Below, piece after piece: positions 56,298 to 64,000 of a DNA stretch of 64,000 nucleotides. The notes beneath the pieces were generated by a model, which worked only from the letters and a program-made list of their open reading frames with translations, did no database searches and was not told the DNA's origin. Both the position numbers and the translations under genes were made by a program. Each line of letters begins with the position of its first letter. Within the stretch, counting starts at the first letter, position 1. The stretch is from Brachypodium distachyon (taxonomy: Eukaryota; Streptophyta; Magnoliopsida; Poales; Poaceae), in assembly GCF_000005505.3 (NCBI RefSeq), contig NC_016133.3, forward strand, positions 10,850,001 to 10,914,000. The letters are read 5' to 3'.

Positions 56298-58312
56298 TGT
56301 AACATCCCAAATTTTTCAAATTCGGATGTTCGCACCTTTACATTTCTTATGCATATCACCTTAATCATATCTTAAAATATAGGTGTTTGTTATGATGCAT
56401 TATTTAAAGTGTTTGAAATGGTGTTTTGGAACGTGATAGGTTGTTAGAAATTGATTTGAGATTTTTCTAGAGTCTAAAAATGCATTCTAGGATTTTATTT
56501 GGATTTATTTAAAGCTTAGAAACATTAAAACTATTTTTACAAATTTATTTTTGAGTGAGAATAATTTTACTGGACTCTAAATGAAATATATTATTTTACA
56601 GAATTTTTGGGAATTTTTCTGAAGCCATTTGATAGTTTAAATGATTTAAATGGAATTTCAGGTGAATTATAGATCCTGAAAAGTATTTTATAATCTTTTT
56701 CTTTTATTCTTTTTCTTTGAAAATACGCTTTCTCCATAGGAAAACGTATTCTCGGGGGAATACGCTTTCAGTCTGCGGAAAACGTATTCTCGGGAGAATA
56801 CGCTTTCAGGCTCTCTCTCTCTCTCTGATAGGTGGGGCCCACCTGTCATCCCTCACCTCCGCCGTCTCCAACCGCCGCCGGTGCCGCGCCCCGCCGCCAC
56901 CCGCGCTCGCCTGCCCGCCTGCCCGCGCTGGCTGCTCGCCACGCGCGCCCGTGCCCGCCCGCGCCGGCCGCCCGCCCGCGTGCGCTCGCGCACGCCCGCG
57001 CCCGCACAACCCCTGTCGCCGCGCGCGCCACGACCCCACGTCGCGCGGCCACCGCCGGCACCCCCGCCCACGCGCCCCGAGCCCTATAAAGCACCCCGCG
57101 CCCCCTCTCGCGCACTCCCTCGCCCGCCCACGCTCTGTGCCGCCCACGCGCCCCCAAACTCCGGCCAAAACCGCCGCCGCCGCCGCCCAACTCCGGCGAG
57201 AAATTGCCGGAGCTGCGCTGCCCCGTTCACCGAGCCGCTTGCACCGTTGGACTCCCCGTGACGCCGTGAATCTCCCCCAACCCTTCTTCGATTCTGTTCA
57301 TCTCCGGGAAGATTTGGGTATGAACTTGTTCAAGTTCACTGCAGCTTTTGTTTTTCGGTTAGCTCTGTTTAGGCATTGTTTGCTATCAAACCAATGATCA
57401 TTATGTGCTCTAGATTGCACCATTGTGTAGAGTGAATGTTCCTCTACAATTTCTTTGTAGACATTAGCCGTAGATGGTTCATCTCGTGCTTTGCATTGTC
57501 GTCGCAAAATGGTATTCTAATCAGTTTCTCTGCCGTATCTCTGCCGCGGCACAAAGTTGCAGCACCATTCTTAGTGGGTAGCCTTATTCGCAGTAGTTCC
57601 CGTTGTTGTCCGTAGCATAATTTTAGTTGTTTCTTTCAGTAGATTGAACTATAGGAACACCCCTTCACATCCATTTCCTAGTTGGACCATTTCAACTCCA
57701 CCTTCACTAGCAGCACGATGGTAGAAGTTCATATCCTATTATGTTCTGTTTTAGAGTAGCCACATTCACCTGTTCATAGCTACTGCCTCATAGCTCCATA
57801 ATTAGAAGCTAGTATTCTTTGTCTGTCACAAACCAGTGCCATTTGAAAGAGTAGATCATATTCTTGGATTTCTTTGTTTAGTTCTCTGTCATTGAAATAG
57901 TTTAGCACCGGTAGCTTTTCAGTAGAAGCTAGTATTCTTTGTCTGTCAGAATCTGACTAGCCACCTTTGCAAGCCAGTAACTTTTGACATGTTTATCCAA
58001 TTGACCTGAAACCTGTAGCGTTAGTTAGTACAACCCTAGAACTATACTGTAGCATAGGTTTCATGTCATGTTCTGTACTTTAGCACCTATTACCTGTCAA
58101 TCCTAGTTGCTATCTGTTAACAGTAGCATATTTCTGAATTTTTCAGACTTAGCCACACTAGCCTTAACCTTAGGCTTTAGAACTGGAATTGTTAATACTA
58201 TGGTATTACTTAGATTTGGGTCTTGCCACGGGCGAGCTGCCGCTCGCTGCAGAAAGAGAAGGTATGTTCGTGAATTTGGCTAACAGGAATTGCAGTTGCA
58301 GAGAATCAACGA
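56298..58312 (+). mobile_element. LTR fragment of another TGTAACATCCC family (LTR B), 3' end lost
   Basis: It starts TGTAACATCCCAAATTT and shares the plan of the long A LTRs: AT-rich start, CpG-rich leader (56840-57260) with CTATAAAG (57083-57090), then an AT-rich part. Beyond the start it does not align with them by eye. It carries two hairpins (56740-56807) and a CT microsatellite (56811-56827). No LTR end or duplication was found; R2 aORF sequence resumes at about 58313. The right boundary is approximate. GC-rich ORFs at 56717-57397 overlap in several frames and are not called. Confidence 0.65.
56740..56807. repeat. Two tandem near-perfect hairpins
   Basis: 56740-56769 and 56778-56807 each read GAAAACGTATTC...GAATACGCTTTC, a 12-bp stem with one mismatch around a short G-rich loop. 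In the second the inner part is CGTATTCTCGGGAGAATACG, a perfect 9-bp stem. A related half-site (GAAAATACGCTTTC) precedes at about 56719. Confidence 0.85.
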
Positions 58313-60154
58313 AGACATACCAGGTGCCGACCCTATCTCTGCTGGGGCTGGGTCGCCAAGGGACGCGCCCACGCCGACGCCAGCCCCCGAGGCAGCTAGA
58401 TCGGTGGCGCCACCAGCATCAGCGCGCGTCCTCTTGCTTGGCGTGCCAGGCGGGGAATCGCTCCTCGCCCTCTTGCTGGCGCCCGCCGGCGAGGAGGACT
58501 TCGGAGGGTTGTGCCGGAGCGCGAAGCCCCGGAAGACCCCCCGAGCGGGCGGCGCCGTGGGCGCCCGTGGTGTCGTCGTGACCCGGAGAGCTCCGGGTGT
58601 CGATGGCAATGCCGCCGCGACGCCGGGCGCCAAGCTCGCGGAGGCCCCCGCTACCGGAGCGAAGGCCGTCGCCAGGGCGCCGGTGACCCCCGCAGGTGCT
58701 GGCATTGCCGGGGTACCAGCGGGCACACCGGGACCGGTTCCCGCCGCGGAGCTGGCGGCCGCTGCCAAGGCAGGGGCCTCCGCCGAGGCACTCGCGGCCT
58801 CTCTTGCCGCGGATGCCGTCGGGGTACCAACGGGCGCCCCAGGAGCGGCGGCCGCCGCCAGGTTGGTGGCCGCCGCCGGGGCGGACGTCGCTGTTGAGGA
58901 AGTGGCTGCGGCCGCCGCGAACGCCCTCAACCTTCTCACGATCAGGGGCGCGCTGTCGCTGCTTTCCTCGTCGTCGTCCTCCACGGCGACGACTTCCGGG
59001 GGCGCGGCCACCTGGCCCACCTCGTCGTCCAGCGACCGGAGGGAGGGCCCGCTGGGCTCGAACCCGCCCTCGCTCTCCTCGAGCACCTGCTTTGCGCGGG
59101 GTGCTTGCGGGGGAGCATGCGGGACGCGGGTGGGGCTGTCGTCCATCAGGCCCCACTCGTTGCAGGGCGGGAAGGCGCCTACGATGTCGTTGAGCGCCCT
59201 GACGCCGGCATGGAGAGCGGAGACCCCCGGCGGGAACTCCGTCGACTGGAAGATCTCGCCGGAGATCACCCTCACCCACGTCCTGAGGGACTCCAAGTCC
59301 ACGCCGTCCGCCTGGAGGCGTGTCCTGTCCCCGAAGCCCGTGTACATCCACGCGGGCCGGGAACGCAGCTGCAGCGGGGCTATGCGCCGATGGACGAAGG
59401 TGCGTGCCACGTCGACATCTGTGTGCCCCGCTAGCCACAACGCCTTGATCTTCTCCACGATGGGGAGGAGGTCGGCGTCGCGGTGGTACCTATCCTGCCA
59501 GCCGATCTAGGGCACCGGCAACTCCGTCGGCGGCTGGATGAACTCCTAGGGGTCCTCCACTCGGACCCAGCACCAGTCGCCCCGCCACTCTTTTTCGATC
59601 TTCTTCCCCGACCGGACGATGAACTCCGACTTCATCTGGTCGCGGGCGCGGAAGACCACCCCCGACGACATCGCCTTCGCGTTGTCGATGCGCGGGTAGA
59701 AGTAATGGCGGAAGAGCCCCACCGACGGCATCACCCCCACGAACGCCTCGCAGAGGAACTGGAAGGTGGCGAGGAGGAAGAGCGAGGTGGGGTGGAGCTG
59801 CGCCACCCGCAACTGATAGGACTCCATCAGCGCGTGGAAGAACAGAGAGAAGGGCGGCACCATGCCGCAGAGGAGGAAGCACGTGAACACCCGGAAGTCG
59901 TTGTCCTGGTGTTCGATGCCCGCCGAGAAGATCCGCGTTTCCCCGTGCTCGTTGAAATTGGAGGCGACGGCGTGCCGGAGCTTCCCCAGCGCCTCGCCGT
60001 TATAGCCAGGGGGGAAGAAGTCGACTGTGGCGCGCATCTCCCGCCTCTTCTGGTCCTTGGCGGCGGCCGCTTTGAGTGCCGCCTCGGTCTTGCTGGTCGC
60101 GGGCTTCTTCGAAGACTGGACCTCCTTCCCCTTCCTAGTGATGGGGGGCGCCAT
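58313..60154 (-). pseudogene. Antisense ORF (aORF) of R2, N-terminal two thirds
   Basis: ATG at 60154 (MAPPITRKGKEV) begins the homologue of the R1 aORF. Residues about 45-190 are the PF04195-like domain (FLCEAFVGVMPSVGLFRHYF), then a conserved segment (ADLLPIVEKIKALWLAG; MYTGFGDRTRLQADGVDLES), an acidic patch (EDDDEESSDSAPLI) and a long Ala/Pro/Thr-rich stretch with a basic SKRTR motif. The frame is open throughout except for TAG near 59547 and near 59509, both probably from CAG. The C-terminal coiled coil seen in R1 is missing, replaced by LTR B. The plus-strand frame 58290-59510 is its shadow. Function unknown. Confidence 0.82.
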
Positions 60155-60256
60155 GGGGAGCGAGGGTGGAAGCTGGCAGGAGCGCAGGGATGCGAGATGC
60201 GGAAGAGGATGGAGGCGAAAGGGCAAAGTGTTGTTCCCCTGTTGGCAACAGTGGAG

Positions 60257-60264
60257 GCTTTATG
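60257..60264 (-). promoter_or_regulatory. TATA-like box upstream of the R2 antisense ORF
   Basis: CATAAAGC on the minus strand, about 103-110 nt before the aORF ATG at 60154, at the same spot as CTATAAGA in R1. Confidence 0.35.
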
Positions 60265-60557
60265 ACGCCCGGTCGTTTGGTAACGGCCGGTTCCGTACCC
60301 TACGGGTGCGCGGGGATAACTCCTAATCACTGGGAGTAATGCGCGGAGTGGCCTTAACTACCCTATTTGGGGGGGAGTTAGGGCGGAAATCTCGCGCCCA
60401 CTGCTTCGCTTTTAACGGCGCCGCACACGGGGCAGCGAAGGGACGCGGGCCCGTGACTGATCTGGGGCCCACGCGTCGGTTAAGGGCGTAGCCCGGCAAC
60501 CGACTAGAGGGAGACACTTCCAGGAACAGGTGATGCCGGCCCACGCCCGAGGGCTAC

Positions 60558-61548
60558 TCTCGCCCCAGTGGCACCCGGGGTACCACTGCTGCGCGACGCG
60601 TGGGCCCCTCCCCCGGGTTCCCGGGAAGGTCTCATCCCAGGGAGCGCCGACGTGCTTCCCGGCAAGCTACCAGCCCGAAAGGGGCTAGCGGGGCTTCGGG
60701 GAATATTCCTGCTTGGGCACCTCCTGGGAAGTTGCTTCCCGGGAGGGGGTTCCCGGGTGCGCTGGGCCCGGGTGCATCCCGGGTCGACTTGCGGGGACTG
60801 GGGGCTCCCGGACGCGTGCCCCCGCCTCGGGTCGTGGGGCCCAGTGGATAGCGCCGCGCGGGCGCGTGGCGAGCGCGGAACGCGCGGCCCCACCAAGGCA
60901 AGGGGTAAGGCACGCGGCCCAGTAAACGAGCCGACCGACGGGTAGTTACCCATCCGATCCAAGGAACAGTGATTGTCCAATCCTACCATAGGGTCTTAGG
61001 CCCCTAGCAGCGGAGGTAGCACCCATGCGTGCCACCAGCTCACCGGGGAGAGTTGCGTGCTTCCCCGTTGGACACTTGTAGCCCATGCACCGTGGCACAT
61101 GTGGCATCCCCTTGTGTATAAAAGGAGGACCGATGCCGACGGTCAAGGGGGTTAGAGGGTTCGCGGGTCAGACAGTTGGTAGGTTGGCGAGTTGGTCAAT
61201 TGGTTCCAGTAGACAGCCAGCAGAGAGTAGTGAGGAGTACTTAGACATTGATAGGAAACCTGGGAACTGGCCCGGGCAAAAACTTGCAAACGTTTGATCC
61301 TCAATCAATATCAGTTCAGACAGGCAGGACGTAGGGTTTTACACCTCCGAGTAGCCCGAACCTGGGTAAAAAACGGGTGTGCATTTGTTCTTACACTAGT
61401 GCGCACTCTTAGCACTTTGTCTCACCGGCCCCGTAGGGCCTCATCGGCCGTGCCGGCGATGACCGGGTCTCTGCCCTAGACGCCCCCACCGAACCTAAAA
61501 GGGGGACGTGGCTGCACGCCCCCGGTGTCGGAGCACCGAGCGACGACA
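60558..61548 (+). mobile_element. 3' LTR of R2 (991 bp)
   Basis: It follows CCCGAGGGCTAC (polypurine region). The terminal TG is mutated to TC (TCTCGCCCC). It ends GCGACGACA, followed by the duplication GAAAA. TATA box at 61117-61125. Same length as the 5' LTR. Confidence 0.95.
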
Positions 61549-61553
61549 GAAAA
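61549..61553. repeat. Target site duplication GAAAA of R2 (right copy)
   Basis: Matches 38252-38256, proving that 38257-61548 is one insertion despite the other elements inside it. Confidence 0.88.
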
Positions 61554-61979
61554 ACAGAAAAAAAAAAAAGAAGGAAAGAACGAAAAAAAAGAAGAAAACG
61601 GCCAGCCCAGCCACTCCGCAGGCCGCCAGCCCGCGCGCGCGCTGAGCTACTGACAGGCGGGGCCCCCCTATCAGGGTCGTCTTCCCCGCAGGGAAAGCGC
61701 CCGTGCGTCACGGCGTGACCCCCGCGCACGCGCATCTCGCCTCTGACGCCGCGCTCGTCGGTCCCGTGCCCCCCGCTGCTTTCCATGCGCATCATTATAA
61801 AACCCGAGCTCCCCCTCGTCTTTCCCCTCTTCCGTTTTCGCTCGTCCCGCGCCCACGCTGCCACGATTCCTTGCCGGAGCTCGCCACTGTCCGCCGCCCA
61901 TTTTTAGTCGCCGCCGCCGACGAGGTACATCATCGACCAAACGAACGGCAATTTCTCAATCTCCGCATCCACGCAGTTC
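61549..61979 (+). mobile_element. 3' LTR of T3, continued and truncated
   Basis: It resumes the A1 LTR after R2: an A-rich stretch, then the CpG-rich leader with TATA-like ATTATAAAAC (about 61794), as in other A1 LTRs around 16450-16850. From about 61900 the match to other A1 LTRs is weak. At about 61980 it meets a minus-strand LTR. The boundary is approximate. Confidence 0.75.
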
Positions 61980-64000
61980 TTACTCGTCGTCGGAGCTTCC
62001 TGCATCATTAAACGATGCAGCCACTAGGGTCAATACATTGAATGTATTGGCAAGATTCACTAGGAGTTATGTCAGAACCTACCAAGTATATGCATAATGT
62101 GGTAAAGAGGGGTTCAAGCTATTTGCATAAAAGCTTAGTTATTGAATCCTATCTTTTAATCAAATAGAATTTTATCACTATTGGACACGGGGTAGACACA
62201 CACCCATGCTCCTATTATCCTAGAGCACATTGATGTGGATTCATCAAGTGCCCCTACCCTGTTCAACCATTCATTTTATTTAAGAAGTTAGAATGAGTGA
62301 GACTTTCCTTACAGCTCCACATCTAGTCGCTCAAATTGTCCGTTGCCGGGGACACGGCTAAGTACTTAGTTTTGACGCTCTCGAGAGTTTGTACACATTC
62401 CCCACAAGAAACCGACGTGTTAATCCCTTGCTATCCTCAGGGTAGAGTAGCAACGGCATCGATTACGAGATTTTCAGAGGTAATTCCCTAAACCACGAGA
62501 GAATCACGCTCCCCCTACACGGCTACCTCAGTACAATTCTTCGGGTTTAGGTTCATACAACTTACTCTTGTCTCGCCAGAGCCCATATAGCATTGTGGTT
62601 GTACTAGAAGCTTCTAAATAGGAAACTAGTCCAGTCTCGGTTACCCCAGGTGGCATTCCACATTTGCAACGTAGGCGCTCCCCGAATCCACGGGAGAGAC
62701 GTCCATGGACGATCCATTCCTGAATCCACAGGAACTCGACTCGGAGGGACCCATAGAAATGGACCTGACGCCGCTAATCCTCAAAATCTTCAAAGCTGCC
62801 CACCCAGGACGGTTCATTTAATTAATTGTTTTGCCTTACATCTAACAAAATCATTTCATATCGCCAAAGGCATAACAATATCATAATGTAGTTATTTCCC
62901 CCACGATACTATCATAGCCTAGCATTCAACTACAATCGATGGCAATTTTGGTAGCAAGGTAATGGCGAGGGTAAACTATACTACCTGAGATTTATAGCTA
63001 GCATAGAAGTACGAGTAATATTCCTGATGCAACTAATAAAACATCTAGTGCATAGTAAAATATTTAGGAGAATGATCAAAGTGAACTTGCCTTGTCCAAG
63101 GTTGTGGTAGTTCTCGCACTCTTCGCAACAACAATGATTACACTCCACACAATCTAAATAAAAGGAACACACACAATAAACACAACATTCAATACGAAAA
63201 CCATGCCATGATGCATATGCTATGCTGATGCACACAAAGGTTACCTCTAAGGTAAGAAGCTTCGTTTCTGTTTTGAAAAGTTATTTTTCAAATGGTTTGG
63301 ACAGATTATACAACATCAAAGTGGTAATTAATATGCAAGAAACATGGATAGGGTTTAAAACAAAAGATTGTGCGGCTTTTGTAACATAGAGCAATATTTA
63401 ACTTGTATGCCATGATTATACACAAGATAATTTTTTTTCTGGTCCTAATGTACAGAGAACAAGTTTAAATAATTTTACAGCAATATAACATGCTCAAAAC
63501 TATTTTGAAACAATTCATTTGGAATTTAAACCATAAACCACCATTCTGTAAATAGCTACTGTCTAAGTTATTTAAAACTGAAAATAAATAGTGCCAAAAT
63601 ATTCTATACGTTGTGACGATTCCAGAAAGGTGTGGATCGTAAATTTTGGACAAACGGTTTAAAAGATATGGGGTTTTGAAGTTGTAGGGGCTTTTCTGCA
63701 AAATTGCATTATCCAATCCGGCCGAATTAAAATAAAATAAAATAAAACAAAATCTCGCCACGTGGCGAAACCTGACTGGCCCGGTTCTAGGGTTCCGGCC
63801 GGCGGACGAGCTCGCCGGCGGCGGCGCGGGCAGGCAGCGCGGGGTGGCGCGGGCGAGCAACGGGGCGAGCGGCGCGGGGCGCAGCACACGGCGGGCGGCG
63901 CGCGGGCGGAGCGGGGTGGCGCAGGCGGCTGCGCGGGCACAGACAGCGCGCGGAGGGCGGCCGGCGGCGGCGGCGCACGGGCGCGGGGCGGAGCGCGGGT
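61980..64000 (-). mobile_element. Partial Tekay-like A2 LTR, minus strand
   Basis: On the minus strand it aligns with 47294-50491, lacking about the last 300 bp at the left junction and running off the window at the right. It contains the 63-nt block at 63091-63153 (minus) and the start of the CpG-rich leader (63780-64000). ORFs in it are LTR-derived. Confidence 0.85.

Noticed and set aside
58290..59510. 406-codon plus-strand Ala/Pro/Ser-rich ORF
   Set aside because: Shadow of the R2 antisense ORF; the minus strand is the one with homology to R1.

Overview
This is nuclear DNA from a grass (Poaceae). The evidence is the kinds of LTR retrotransposon present: Angela/BARE-type and Sirevirus Copia elements, Tekay/Del-type Gypsy elements with an extra ORF before gag, and RIRE2-like Tat Gypsy elements with an antisense ORF. 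CpG-rich leaders sit inside the LTRs. I see no host gene, rRNA, tRNA or CRISPR. The window is a stack of nested, mostly degraded retrotransposons. The species cannot be named from the sequence.

Layout, left to right. 1-1826: 5' part of a minus-strand long LTR (Tekay subfamily A2). 1827-4123: 3' end and LTR of a plus-strand Sirevirus (Sire-1). 4124-13233: Tekay-like element T1 with 3.27 kb 5' LTR, orf0, gag-pol through RNase H, then a fusion into a partial 3' LTR. 13234-15887: minus-strand Sirevirus gag and 5' LTR (Sire-2). 15888-22447: a Tat-type element (X) with a PF04195-like ORF and an 80-bp/468-bp tandem array, split by a solo Tekay LTR (16019-19328, duplication CATAT). 22448-22763: Sirevirus LTR fragment fused to the integrase of a RIRE2-like element (R1, 22761-29727), which carries a long antisense ORF and a 3' LTR.

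29728-61979 is the body of a second Tekay-like element (T3). A solo LTR of its own family interrupts its orf0 (29763-32861, duplication TGTGT). A complete RIRE2-like element R2 interrupts its 3' LTR (38257-61548, duplication GAAAA). R2 is itself interrupted by an almost intact Angela-like Copia element (45022-56109), whose leader holds another solo LTR (47294-50491, duplication CACTT), and by an LTR fragment of another family (56298 to about 58312). 61980-64000 is another minus-strand A2 LTR. The nesting depth reaches four.

Hand-counted LTR differences agree with the nesting: about 47 of 991 sites for R2 and about 25 of 1328 for the Copia element inside it. All the genes are retrotransposon genes: gag (particle), protease, reverse transcriptase, RNase H and integrase (copying and insertion). 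The parts of possible novelty are orf0 in the Tekay-like elements, the antisense ORF with its own TATA-like box in the RIRE2-like elements, and a conserved 60/63-nt mini-exon-like block in the long LTRs.
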